A DNA stretch of 43,907 nucleotides from Clostridia bacterium (GTDB lineage Bacteria > Bacillota > Clostridia > Oscillospirales > Acutalibacteraceae), in the NCBI GenBank assembly GCA_017432485.1, contig JAFRJB010000043.1, forward strand, positions 1 through 43,907, written 5' to 3'. Positions 32,887-42,703 of the stretch are shown here, piece after piece; positions within the stretch are counted from its first letter, which is position 1, and every line of letters starts with the position of its first letter. The notes below the pieces were generated by a model. That model had not been told where the DNA came from. It saw only the letters and a program-made list of their open reading frames with translations, and did no database searches. Made by a program: the position numbers and the translations under genes.

Positions 32887-32914
32887 AAAACTCGTTTTTG
32901 CAAACGAGTTTTTT
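32887..32914 (-). terminator. Terminator after the 1136-residue LRR/dockerin gene
   Basis: Hairpin AAACTCGTTT / AAACGAGTTT around TTGC with flanking A- and T-runs, 13 nt after the stop at 32928. Confidence 0.8.
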
Positions 32915-32927
32915 AAATAATTTATTC

Positions 32928-35900
32928 TTATGCAATCTTCACCGATTGCATGCCGTAGTTGCCAGCCAGCAAGGTAGTGGAAATATCCTCCACCGTAATC
33001 ATGCCGTCGCCGGTCAAATCAATCTCTCTGTTATCCTTGCCGTAGTTAGCAGAGGAAAGTAAGCTTGAGATATCTGCAAAGTCAATGACATCATCCTCGT
33101 TAACATCGCCGAGCGGGAGGGCAATCACATTGGTGTTGATAACAGCACCGCTTGCGGTATCGTACTCGCCGAGGCAAACGCTCAAGCAGTTCTTTTGCTT
33201 TGCATACACTCTATAAACGCCGCTCTCTACATTATCTTTACTAAAGCGCCCGTTTTCTGCCGGAATTTCCAATGTTTGCCTGTCGCTCTTAAGTGTGAGC
33301 AGCGTATTCACACCGCTTAAAATCGGCACGCGGTAGCGCACAGCCGCAAAGTTACTCACATCGTAGTGCATGGTGGCGGCAAGAAGCGGGTCATTCCCGG
33401 TGGTGCTGAGCGTAACATCGCTCCACTCGATTTCACTTCCCTCATAATATACATCCGTTAGCGCAGTGCAATACACAAAGGCGTTATCGCTCACTCTTTC
33501 CAGGCTCTTGGGCAGTGCAACACTTTGCAGGTGGTCACAGTACCAGAAGGTGCTCTTTCCAAGCGTTTTTACACCCTTGGGAACGGTAAAGCTTGTGAGC
33601 GCATAGCAGGCGCTGAAGGCGGAGCTGCCGATGGACTGCACACTTTCGAGAATGTTGATATCCGAAAGTGCGAAACAGAAGGAAAACGCATCGTCTCCGA
33701 GGCTTGTCACTGTGCCGGGGAGGCTGACTGTTTTTAAATTTCTCAACTGTGTAAAAGCATCGTTGCCGATGGTGCTCACACCGCTTTCTACAACAATTTC
33801 TTTAATTTTCGGGTTGTTATTAAAGGGTGACGGGTTTTCCATCATATCATAATCATACATTGCACCCGTACCGGAGATAGTCAGCAACCCTGTCGTTTCA
33901 TTTAAAATGTAACTGACATTCTCGCCGCACATACCGGTGCGAATGATGTCAATCGTTTGGGGTTTGACCGCGAGCAGCGGGTCGTTACTGTCTAAAATCT
34001 CAACCGCGTTCCAATCGTCCTGCGTCCCGGCATAATTTACGGTTTGCAGATTGTAGCAGCGAAAGAACGCAGCAGCACCGATTTTTGTGAGTGTGGTCGG
34101 CAGCGTCACGGTTGTTAATGCTGTGCAGCTGGCAAAAGTGCTGGTAGCAAGGCTTGTGACACCGCTCGGAATCACAATGCTTTCGAGGATTACACAATTG
34201 CCGAATGCCTGCCCGCCGATGCTTGTAAGGCTGTTCGGGAGATCAATGCTCTCAATTTTCTCACAGCCGCTAAAGGCGTATTTGCCGATGCTTTCCAGCG
34301 TATCACCAAGTGTGACACTCTCAATATTTTTAAACTGCCAAAATGCATTTTCACCGATGCCTGTAATGCCGTTTTCCACCACAACGGCTTTGATATCCGC
34401 CTTATCGTTATACCACGGCATATTGGTAGATGTAAAATCATCCATATTCCCGCTGCCGTAGATGGTCAGCACACCGGTTCTCGGGTTATAGCGATACACG
34501 GCATTCTCACCGCAGGCACCGCTCTCACTTTGCGGCTTAAGGTTAGTCAGGCACTCGTTATACGTACCGATTTCAATATCATCCCATGCATCGTCCGAGC
34601 CGGTGTATTTGACTTCTTCTAAAGCGGTACAATCTTGAAACGCACAGTTTTGAATCACGCTCACACCACTGCCGATGGTAAGGGTGGCAAGCGCCGGGCA
34701 GTCGTAAAAAGAGCTGTAACCGATTTCGGTGACCGAGTCGGCAATCGAAACAGACTGCACGGTTTTTAAGCAACTGAAAGCATCGATACCGATATAGGTG
34801 ATACCTTCTTCTATGATAATCGTGGTAAGCTGCTCATAATTAAACCACGCGGGACATTCCATGGGGTAATCATACATCGCACCCGTGCCGGAAATGGTCA
34901 GCACACCGGTGTCGGGATGATAGGCAAAAACGGCATTGTCGCCGCAGGCGCCGCGAATGATGATTGGTCTGAGCTTAGTCAGGCACTCGTTATGCGTACC
35001 AATTTCTATTGCATCCCATGTCTCCTGTGTGCCGGTATATCTAACTTCCTTTAAAGCAGTGCAATCTTGAAACGCACAGTTTTGAATCACGCTCACGCCA
35101 CTGCCGATGGTAATGGTCTCTAAATCCGGACATTCTCTAAAAGCATCATAGCCGATATTGGTAACCGAATCGGCAATTTCGACACTGCGCAAATACTCAA
35201 AACCCCAAAAGGCTTCCCCACCGATTGTGGTGATACCATCTTTGACCACAACAGTGCTAATGCCGTCTTTGTAATCAGAATATTCCGGCAATTCCATCGG
35301 GTAGTCGTACATCGCACCCGTACCGGAAATGGTCAGCACACGAGTGCGCGGATTGAAGCGATACACAGCATTTTCGCCGCAAGTGCCGCTTGAGCTTTGA
35401 GGCATTATTCGGGTCAGGCCCTCGTTATGCGTACCGATTTCAATTTCATCCCACGCATCGTCCGTGCCGGTATATTCAACCGTTCTCAAGATGTTACACT
35501 CCTGAAATGCACAGTTGCCGATGGTGCGCACACCGCTGCCGATGGTGAGGGTGTTCAACGCCGGGCAGTCGTTAAAAGCACTGGCACTGATTTCAGTAAC
35601 CGAGTCGGCAATCGAAACGGAGCGCACGGTTTTCAAACAACTGAAAGCATCAATACCGATATAGGTAATACCTTCTTCTATGACAATATCGCCAAGTTCC
35701 TTGTAATGGAACCATGCCGGCAATTCCATCGGGTAATCGTACATCGCACCTGTGCCGGAAATGGTCAGCACACCGGTGTCGGGATTATATACAAACCCGG
35801 CATTATCGCCGCAGGCACCGCGAATGATGATTGGTATGTGCTTGGTCAGGCACTCGTTAACCGTACCGATTTCAATGGCATCCCATGTCTCCTGTGTGCC

Positions 35901-36338
35901 GGTATAGTAGACATTTTCCAAAGCGGTACAATATTGAAACGCAGCGTTTTGAATTACAGTGACACCACTACCGATGGTAACAGTTGTCAGCGGATCACAG
36001 CCGATAAAAGCACTGGCACCGATTTCGGTGACCGAGTCGGCAATCGAAACAGACTGCACATACAGCGAACTGAAGGCTTCTATACCGATAGAGGTGATAC
36101 CTTCTTCTACGACAATAGCGGTAATTTGATCTCGGTAAGAAAACCATTCCGCCGGATTCATCAGGTAATCGTACATCGCACCCGTGCCGGAAATGGTTAA
36201 AGTATTGCCGGCGATAGTGAAGGTTGCGTTTTCGCCGCACTGCCCGCTCACATCCGCTGCACTTGCCGTAAGCGGAATGGCGGGAATGATGCTCACGAGC
36301 ATCACAATTGTTAAGAGAATAGATAAAGCCTTTTTCAT
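32928..36338 (-). CDS. Secreted BspA-type leucine-rich repeat protein with type I dockerin
   Basis: A 1136-residue protein. The signal peptide is residues 1 to about 27. Six modules follow, each opening with CG(E/D)N, then an LTISGTGAMYDY segment, three to four LRR_5 repeats (SVTEIGxxAFxxC) and a closing YTGTQETWDAIEIG. Modules 2 and 4 are nearly alike, as are 3 and 5, indicating duplication in pairs. After a beta-rich linker comes a type I dockerin (about 1075-1130) with calcium loops DVNEDDVIDFAD and DLTGDGMITVED. The dockerin would bind a cohesin on a cell-surface scaffold, which is not in this window. The ATG at 36338 follows AAAGGA. Likely adhesion or substrate binding. Confidence 0.9.
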   Translation of the reverse strand: MKKALSILLTIVMLVSIIPAIPLTASAADVSGQCGENATFTIAGNTLTISGTGAMYDYLMNPAEWFSYRDQITAIVVEEGITSIGIEAFSSLYVQSVSIADSVTEIGASAFIGCDPLTTVTIGSGVTVIQNAAFQYCTALENVYYTGTQETWDAIEIGTVNECLTKHIPIIIRGACGDNAGFVYNPDTGVLTISGTGAMYDYPMELPAWFHYKELGDIVIEEGITYIGIDAFSCLKTVRSVSIADSVTEISASAFNDCPALNTLTIGSGVRTIGNCAFQECNILRTVEYTGTDDAWDEIEIGTHNEGLTRIMPQSSSGTCGENAVYRFNPRTRVLTISGTGAMYDYPMELPEYSDYKDGISTVVVKDGITTIGGEAFWGFEYLRSVEIADSVTNIGYDAFRECPDLETITIGSGVSVIQNCAFQDCTALKEVRYTGTQETWDAIEIGTHNECLTKLRPIIIRGACGDNAVFAYHPDTGVLTISGTGAMYDYPMECPAWFNYEQLTTIIIEEGITYIGIDAFSCLKTVQSVSIADSVTEIGYSSFYDCPALATLTIGSGVSVIQNCAFQDCTALEEVKYTGSDDAWDDIEIGTYNECLTNLKPQSESGACGENAVYRYNPRTGVLTIYGSGNMDDFTSTNMPWYNDKADIKAVVVENGITGIGENAFWQFKNIESVTLGDTLESIGKYAFSGCEKIESIDLPNSLTSIGGQAFGNCVILESIVIPSGVTSLATSTFASCTALTTVTLPTTLTKIGAAAFFRCYNLQTVNYAGTQDDWNAVEILDSNDPLLAVKPQTIDIIRTGMCGENVSYILNETTGLLTISGTGAMYDYDMMENPSPFNNNPKIKEIVVESGVSTIGNDAFTQLRNLKTVSLPGTVTSLGDDAFSFCFALSDINILESVQSIGSSAFSACYALTSFTVPKGVKTLGKSTFWYCDHLQSVALPKSLERVSDNAFVYCTALTDVYYEGSEIEWSDVTLSTTGNDPLLAATMHYDVSNFAAVRYRVPILSGVNTLLTLKSDRQTLEIPAENGRFSKDNVESGVYRVYAKQKNCLSVCLGEYDTASGAVINTNVIALPLGDVNEDDVIDFADISSLLSSANYGKDNREIDLTGDGMITVEDISTTLLAGNYGMQSVKIA

Positions 36339-36687
36339 TAAAATGTTCCTTTCTCTATACAAAAGCGTGTTTGTATATGCGTTTTATACTAAAATTTAGA
36401 ATATTCCAATATTATAATACAATAAAAAAAGAAAAAGCACATCAGCCAAAAGTATGATATTTGAAAAAATTTTGAATGTTGAATGTTGAATTGTGGTGGC
36501 GAAACTGCGTTTCGCATTTTAAATTGCAACACTTTGTGTTGTCACCTCAATTTTTCATTCCTCTTTTCTCATTTCTCATTGTAGGGGCGGATACCATCCG
36601 CCCGCTTGTAAAAGTGCAGGGACGGTTCTTCCGCTTGAAACAGAATAATTAAGACAGGGAAACGTTTCCCTGTCTTAACAAAATTTC
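36339..36687. other. Intergenic region between the two LRR genes with mini-hairpins
   Basis: No gene is visible. Small hairpins are GCGAAAC/GTTTCGC with loop TGC (36499-36515), CAACAC/GTGTTG with loop TTT (36527-36541) and GGGCGGAT/ATCCGCCC with loop ACC (36585-36603). AGGGACGGTTCTTCC at about 36619 is a word I have seen in repeated intergenic DNA of clostridia. ATTCA-type tracts lie beside them. A promoter for the 1136-residue LRR protein must lie near 36380-36420, which is AT-rich, but no good -35/-10 pair with normal spacing is visible. Confidence 0.6.
36651..36676 (-). terminator. Palindrome, probable terminator after the 1936-residue LRR gene
   Basis: AAGACAGGGAAAC / GTTTCCCTGTCTT, a perfect 26-bp palindrome 12 nt after the stop at 36688. 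The U-run on the minus strand is weak (AATTATT), so efficiency is uncertain. Confidence 0.65.
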
Positions 36688-39600
36688 TTATACAACTTTC
36701 ACCGAACTCATTCCGTAATTCCCCGCCAGCAAGGCGGTGGAAATATCAGCTACCGTAATCATGCCGTCGCCGGTCAAGTCCATATTCGCATTGTACTTGC
36801 CGTAGTTGGCGGCGGAAAGCAGCCGCGAAGTATCTGCAAAGTCAATGACATCATCGCTGTTGACATCACCGAGCGGGAGTGTAATCGCACCCGTGTTTGT
36901 CACAGCACCGCTTGCGGTATCGTATTTACCGAGGTAAATTGTCAAAGCGTTCTTTTGCTTTGCATAGACTTTGTAAACACCGCTTTGCACATTGTCCTTC
37001 TCAAAGTTGCCGTCTGCCGCGGAAACGGTGATGGTCATCGTGTCGCTCTTAAAGGTGAGCGTGGTGCTTGTGCCTGCAAACGCCGGCACCTTGTAGCGAA
37101 TGGCGGCAAAGTCTGTCGCGCCGTAGTGCATGGTGGCGCCAAGCAGCGGGTCGTTACCGCTGCTGCTTATCGTAACCGCATTCCAGTCTGAAGCCGTACC
37201 CTCATAGAACACATCCGTTAATGCGCTGCAATAGACAAACGCGTTATCATCCACACTTTCCAGACTCTTCGGCAGTGTCACGCTTTGCAGGTGGTCACAA
37301 TACCAGAAGGTGCTCTTTCCAATCGTTTTCACACCCTTGGGAATCGTAATGCTTGTGAGCGCATAGCAGGCGCTGAAGGCTTCCTTGCCGATGGACTGCA
37401 CACTTTCGGGAATATTGATATCCGCAAGCAAGAAACAAAATGCAAAGGCATCTTTACCGAGGCTTGTCACTGTGCTCGGCAGGCTCACTTTTTCAAGCTT
37501 TGTTAACTGCGTGAAAGCGTCATTGCCAATATTCGTGACACCGCTTTCTACGACAATTTCTTTAATTTTCGGGTTGTTATTAAAGGGTGAGGCATTGCCT
37601 ATTAGCTCATAGTCATACATCGCACCCGTGCCGGAGATGGTCAACAAGCCCGTAGTTTCGTTTAAGATGTAGGTCACATTTTCACCGCAGGTGCCGGTGC
37701 GTATCACATCGCCCGTTTGGGGTTTGACCGCCAGCAGCGGGTCGTTACTGTCCAAAATCTCAACCGCGTTCCAATCTTCCTGCGTGCCGGCGTAACCCAC
37801 GGTTTGCAAGCCGAAGCAGCGAGAGAACGCAGCGGCACCTATTTTTGTGAGTGTGGTCGGTAAGGTAATTGTTTTTAATGCTGTGCAGCTTGCAAAGGTG
37901 CTGGTGGCAAGACTTGTCACACCGCTTGGGATGGCAATGCTTTCGAGGCTTACACAATTGCCGAATGCCTGCCCGCCGATGCTTGTTAAAGAGTTCGGCA
38001 AATTAACGCTTTCCAAACTCTCGCAACCGCCGAAGGCATATTTACCGATTTTTTGCACGGTGTTACCGAGTGTAACATCCTCAATCGTTTTGCAATTCCA
38101 AAAAGCATTCTCGCCGATAGTGGTAACACCGTTAGCGACATTTACCTTGAGGATTTTTTCCTTAAATGCATACCACGGCATAGAGGTGGAGGTAAAGTTA
38201 TCCATCGCTCCCGTACCTTCAATATACAGTGTGCCGGTGATATGGTCTAAGCGGTATGTCAGGTTGGCACCGCAAGTGCCGCAGCACTGCGGCTTCACCG
38301 CCAACAGCGGCTCGTTGTATGCACCGATGGGCATATCGTCCCACTGTTCGCCTGTGCCGGTGAAATTGACCGTTTCCAATGCCGTGCAGCCATCAAAGGC
38401 ATACTCATCAATGCGGCTTACACTCGCCGGAATGGTGATGCTTTGAAGAGCTGTGCAATTCATAAAGGTGAATTTTTCAATACCGGTGATGCCTGCCGGT
38501 ATTTCCACACTTGTTAAGTCCGTACAGTAAGTAAAGGCACCTTCACCGATATAGGCAACACTGCTTGGGATTTCCACCGCGCTCAAGCTGTCGCAGCTGG
38601 ATAAAGCGTACTTGCCGATGGCGGTGACCGTGTTTGCAATGCTCACATCATTCACCGCACAGTCTTCAAACGCTCTATTCCCGATTGCCGTGATACCGCT
38701 TTCGACAACAATGGTGAAAATATCATACTTATAATCATCCCAGGGGGCATACTCATAATCATACATCGCGCCGCTGCCGGAGATGGTTAAGGTATTCGTA
38801 TCTAAATTCAAACTGAAGTAAGCATGCTCGCCGCACTCACCGGTGAGGATATTTTCTTTGCCGAAGTGCATGGTGGCATCCTCCAGCGCATTATTGACCG
38901 CGCCGATATTGATGTTATCCCACTCCATACCGGCGCCGGCATAGTACACATCAAGAAGTCCGTAGCAATACTGAAACGCGCTTCTGCCGATTGCCGTCAC
39001 GGTGGTCGGAATGGTGACACTCTCTGCATTTTGCAAATTATAGAAAGCAAGATTGCCGATGCGGGTAATACCTTCGTTGATTTGAATTGCCGTAATACTA
39101 TCGCGCAAGCCGTAGTAGCCCGGGTAATCGGAACCGTAATCCTCCATCGCACCGCTGCCGGAGATAGTCAGCGTGCCGCTTGCAGGGTCAAAGTGATAGG
39201 TGGCATTGGTGCCGCACTTGCCGCCGTATTGGGGTTTGATTTTCGTTAAAGGCGTGTTGTTTTCGCCGATCGTGATGTCATCCCAATCCGCTTGGGTGCG
39301 GGCATAATTTACCGTGGCAAGCCTATCGCAGCCGTTAAAAGCACCGTCGCCAATTGTACTCACCCGGCGCCCGATGGTAACACTTGTCATATTCATGCAA
39401 TCCGCAAAGGCATTTGCGCCGATAGCGGAGATTCTGTCATCCATCACCACCGCGGTAATAAAGACATGGTTCTCATACCACGGCGCGGTGCCGACACTGT
39501 AATCATACATCGTGCAACCCCCAAATTCACTGGTGCCGGTAATGGTTAAAACACCTGTTTTGGGGTTGTAGGAATAGCGGGCATAGTTGCCGCAGGGTCC

Positions 39601-42498
39601 CTTGAGCATTTGCGGTTTCACATTGGTTAAGAGCCCGTTGCCGGTACCGATGGCAATGTCATCCCATTCATCCTGCGTGCCGGTGTAGTTCACCTCTGCC
39701 AGCTTGCTGCAGCCGATAAAGGCACGCTCGCCGATAGAAGTGACCGTGGTCGGAATGGTCACATCGGTTAATCCTGTGCAATAGCGGAAGGCGTTGTTAC
39801 CGATGCGTGTAATCCCGCCGCCGATGATAATTTGCTTAATCGCACTCTCGCCGTAAAACGGGGAATCACCGCTTTCATGAAAATCATACATCGCACCCGT
39901 ACCGCTGAGGGTTAAGGTGGTGCCGTTAAAGAAGTAGCGGACATCCTCGCCGCAGAAGCCTCTTGAGCAGTCAAAATGCTTGGCGGCATTCAACAGCGGG
40001 TCGTTCGGGTTTTGGATAGCCACGCTCTCCCACTGCGTTTGCGTGCCGATATAATAAACATCGCTCAGCTGACTGCAATCACGGAAGGCGCCGCGGTAAA
40101 CGGTTGTCAGGCTCTGCGGTACGATAACATCCAAAACACCCGTGCAGCCGACAAAGGTAAAGTCCCCCACGCGCGTGATGCCCTCTTCAATCACAATATG
40201 CTCGATAAAATCTTGGCAGTAAAACGGCGAACCGGTGGTGCTGTAAGTCGCCATTGCGCCGCTGCCGCTAATAAAGAGTGTGTTGGTTTCCGGGTCAAAG
40301 CGATAGCTTGCATTTTCCCCGCACGAGCCCTCTAAATACCGCCACTCGGCTGCTTGAAGGGGCTTATTCTTCGAATAGTCAATGCTGAAATTTCTTTCCT
40401 CCGGAGAACCTAAAAAATAGACATATTGCAAACCCTGGTTGTTTAAAAAGCTATAGTCTTCTATGGTGGTGAGCGTTTTGGGAAGATAGACGCTCGCTAA
40501 TGCATTGCAGCCCTCAAATGAACCCTCGCTAATGGTTTTTACGCCGTTTAAAAGGGTAGCTTTTTTTAAATTATCACAGTATTTAAATGTGCCGTAGTTG
40601 ATGGCTTCAACACTGCCGGGAATCGTGATACTCGTCAGTGCTTCACAGTTGTAAAAAGCAAAGTTTCCGATTTGCGTGACACTGTCCGGAATTGTGATAT
40701 TTCTTAAGCTTTTGCAATCGTAAAATGCGCTGTAGCCGATTTTGGTGAGGCTGTCGGGGAAGTTGATGCTTTCCAAGGCGGAAGCTCCATCAAAAGCATA
40801 CTGCCCGATTTCGGTAACACCGTTCGGGAGTGTCATGCTCGTGAGGCCTGTGCATTTGTAAAAAGCAGACGCTCCGATTTTGGTGACACCGTTCGGAATT
40901 GTAATGCCGCTTAATGTTTCACAAACAAAAAACGCCGCTTCGCCAATGACCGTAACCGTGGAAGGTATCACGGTATCCATACAGCCTGCCACAAGGGTGT
41001 TGGTATCGGTTTCAATAACGGCGTTACAGCCGCCGCGGCTGTCATAAACCGTGTTGCCGCTTTCCACCGTAATGCTTGATAATGCCAAGCATTTCCCGAA
41101 AACGCACTTGGAAATCGAGGTGACCGAGCGCGGAATGGTGATGCTTTTCAAGCTCACACAGGAATTAAAGGCATACATACCGAGGCTTTCCACACTTTGG
41201 GGAATACTGATACTTTCCACATTCGGCATGTTTTCAAACAGCCTGTCGCCGATATTCTTCACACCGTTTTCAATCACAATTTTCTTAACAATCTTGTTGT
41301 AATAAAACGGCGAGTAGCCGGATTGAAGATAATTTGCGGTATAACCGCTGCCGCTAATGGTTAGCACACCGGTTTCGGTATCGAGTGTATAATAAACATG
41401 GTCACCGCATTCGCCGCTTAAAGGCGGTTTTGCCGCACTCAGGCAGAAATTGTGGTCCTCGATATCAATCGCTTCCCACTGCTCTCTCGTGCCGGCATAG
41501 TTGACTTCCTCTATCTCGTAACAATCATGAAAAGCATACATTTCGATTTTTGTTACACTCACGGGAATGGTGACACTGCGCAAATTATCGCAATTCGCAA
41601 AGCAGGATTGCGGAATCGTGGTAACACCGTTCGGAATGGTGATGCTTGGCAATTTCACGCACAGCTTAAACGCCGAATGGGCAATCGTCTTGACCGTATT
41701 CGGAATGTTTACCTGCGTTAATTGGCGGCAATAGCGAAATGTTTGCGTACCGATTTTGGTGATACCGCTTGCAATATTGACTGTTTTCACCCATGCGTTT
41801 TCATAAAAGGGCGATAGTCCATCGTCCGACAGCTCGGGGCTGTTATAGTCTTCCATAGCACCGCTTCCGGTAATATTGAGCACACCGGTTGCTTTATCGA
41901 GGGTATAATAGGCGTTTTCACCGCACGAGCCGGTGACAGTGCCGTTTTGCGGTTTGAGAGCAAAAAGATAATCATTGTTTTGCGGCGCAATGTCTATGGC
42001 ATCCCACTGTTGCTGCGTGCCGGCATAATTGATATGCGCAAGACTTTTGCAAGCGTAAAACGCACCATCTGCAATGCGCGTTACCCCTGTACCGATGGTA
42101 ACATCCGTTAAGGCGTAGCAATAGGAAAACGCGAACGCATCAATTTCGGTAACGGAATCGGCGATGACAACCGAAGCGAGATTTGTGAAATACATTTCAA
42201 ATGCCTGTTTGGTGATTTTTGTGATGCCGTTTTCAATAACGAGCGCCAAAATATCTCCGCTGTGCCAGGTATAATCCGGATAAGGGTCATAATCGCCGGT
42301 CGGGGAATAGCCGTAAAACCACATCGGACCGCTGCCGGAGATGGTCAGCGTGCCGGTCTCGGCATCAAAGGTAAAATAGGCGTTTTCACCGCACTGCCCG
42401 CTCGGAGGAATACTGTCCGCCTGCGCCACCACGGGCACGCTCGAAAAGATGCTCACAAGCATCACGGCGGTTAATATGAGAGATAAAGCCTTTTTCAT
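36688..42498 (-). CDS. Giant secreted BspA-type leucine-rich repeat protein with type I dockerin
   Basis: A 1936-residue protein, the largest in the window. The signal peptide covers residues 1 to about 28. Ten modules each begin with a CG(E/D/N/T/A) motif and a LTISGSGAM strand, followed by LRR_5 repeats such as GVTKIGASAFYKCTGLTSM. One module, near the centre of the first half, has many extra LRRs. The C-terminal about 350 residues are nearly the same as in the neighbouring 1136-residue protein, ending in a type I dockerin (DVNSDDVIDFAD and DLTGDGMITVAD). The ATG at 42498 follows AAGGAG. It should be exported and docked to a cohesin scaffold, probably for adhesion or substrate contact. Confidence 0.9.
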   Translation of the reverse strand: MKKALSLILTAVMLVSIFSSVPVVAQADSIPPSGQCGENAYFTFDAETGTLTISGSGPMWFYGYSPTGDYDPYPDYTWHSGDILALVIENGITKITKQAFEMYFTNLASVVIADSVTEIDAFAFSYCYALTDVTIGTGVTRIADGAFYACKSLAHINYAGTQQQWDAIDIAPQNNDYLFALKPQNGTVTGSCGENAYYTLDKATGVLNITGSGAMEDYNSPELSDDGLSPFYENAWVKTVNIASGITKIGTQTFRYCRQLTQVNIPNTVKTIAHSAFKLCVKLPSITIPNGVTTIPQSCFANCDNLRSVTIPVSVTKIEMYAFHDCYEIEEVNYAGTREQWEAIDIEDHNFCLSAAKPPLSGECGDHVYYTLDTETGVLTISGSGYTANYLQSGYSPFYYNKIVKKIVIENGVKNIGDRLFENMPNVESISIPQSVESLGMYAFNSCVSLKSITIPRSVTSISKCVFGKCLALSSITVESGNTVYDSRGGCNAVIETDTNTLVAGCMDTVIPSTVTVIGEAAFFVCETLSGITIPNGVTKIGASAFYKCTGLTSMTLPNGVTEIGQYAFDGASALESINFPDSLTKIGYSAFYDCKSLRNITIPDSVTQIGNFAFYNCEALTSITIPGSVEAINYGTFKYCDNLKKATLLNGVKTISEGSFEGCNALASVYLPKTLTTIEDYSFLNNQGLQYVYFLGSPEERNFSIDYSKNKPLQAAEWRYLEGSCGENASYRFDPETNTLFISGSGAMATYSTTGSPFYCQDFIEHIVIEEGITRVGDFTFVGCTGVLDVIVPQSLTTVYRGAFRDCSQLSDVYYIGTQTQWESVAIQNPNDPLLNAAKHFDCSRGFCGEDVRYFFNGTTLTLSGTGAMYDFHESGDSPFYGESAIKQIIIGGGITRIGNNAFRYCTGLTDVTIPTTVTSIGERAFIGCSKLAEVNYTGTQDEWDDIAIGTGNGLLTNVKPQMLKGPCGNYARYSYNPKTGVLTITGTSEFGGCTMYDYSVGTAPWYENHVFITAVVMDDRISAIGANAFADCMNMTSVTIGRRVSTIGDGAFNGCDRLATVNYARTQADWDDITIGENNTPLTKIKPQYGGKCGTNATYHFDPASGTLTISGSGAMEDYGSDYPGYYGLRDSITAIQINEGITRIGNLAFYNLQNAESVTIPTTVTAIGRSAFQYCYGLLDVYYAGAGMEWDNINIGAVNNALEDATMHFGKENILTGECGEHAYFSLNLDTNTLTISGSGAMYDYEYAPWDDYKYDIFTIVVESGITAIGNRAFEDCAVNDVSIANTVTAIGKYALSSCDSLSAVEIPSSVAYIGEGAFTYCTDLTSVEIPAGITGIEKFTFMNCTALQSITIPASVSRIDEYAFDGCTALETVNFTGTGEQWDDMPIGAYNEPLLAVKPQCCGTCGANLTYRLDHITGTLYIEGTGAMDNFTSTSMPWYAFKEKILKVNVANGVTTIGENAFWNCKTIEDVTLGNTVQKIGKYAFGGCESLESVNLPNSLTSIGGQAFGNCVSLESIAIPSGVTSLATSTFASCTALKTITLPTTLTKIGAAAFSRCFGLQTVGYAGTQEDWNAVEILDSNDPLLAVKPQTGDVIRTGTCGENVTYILNETTGLLTISGTGAMYDYELIGNASPFNNNPKIKEIVVESGVTNIGNDAFTQLTKLEKVSLPSTVTSLGKDAFAFCFLLADINIPESVQSIGKEAFSACYALTSITIPKGVKTIGKSTFWYCDHLQSVTLPKSLESVDDNAFVYCSALTDVFYEGTASDWNAVTISSSGNDPLLGATMHYGATDFAAIRYKVPAFAGTSTTLTFKSDTMTITVSAADGNFEKDNVQSGVYKVYAKQKNALTIYLGKYDTASGAVTNTGAITLPLGDVNSDDVIDFADTSRLLSAANYGKYNANMDLTGDGMITVADISTALLAGNYGMSSVKVV

Positions 42499-42703
42499 TA
42501 TTTCTGCTCCTTTGTTTTTCAATAATATATGTACCTATTTATATTTTATTTTATTTTAAAAATTTGCAAATAAATTAAAATTTTCCATTTTTATAATACT
42601 AAATATCTTCGCGATTGTCATCAGCCAAAAGAATGATTTTTGCTAAGATGAGGGGGTGCCCGGACTCGAACCTACGACTCCATCCATCAGAAACATTGTC
42701 GAA
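42499..42703. other. Upstream region of the giant LRR gene and degenerate tRNA T-arm
   Basis: AT-rich leader (42499-42620) without a clear -35/-10 pair. At 42662-42681 the 20-mer GGACTCGAACCTACGACTCC matches the T-arm of the tRNA-Asn at 43400-43475, but the rest of the tRNA is missing and the arm cannot pair fully. Confidence 0.55.

Noticed and set aside
42650..42690. Possible extra tRNA gene
   Set aside because: Only the T-arm word is present. The arm does not pair fully, and no D-arm, anticodon arm or acceptor can be built.
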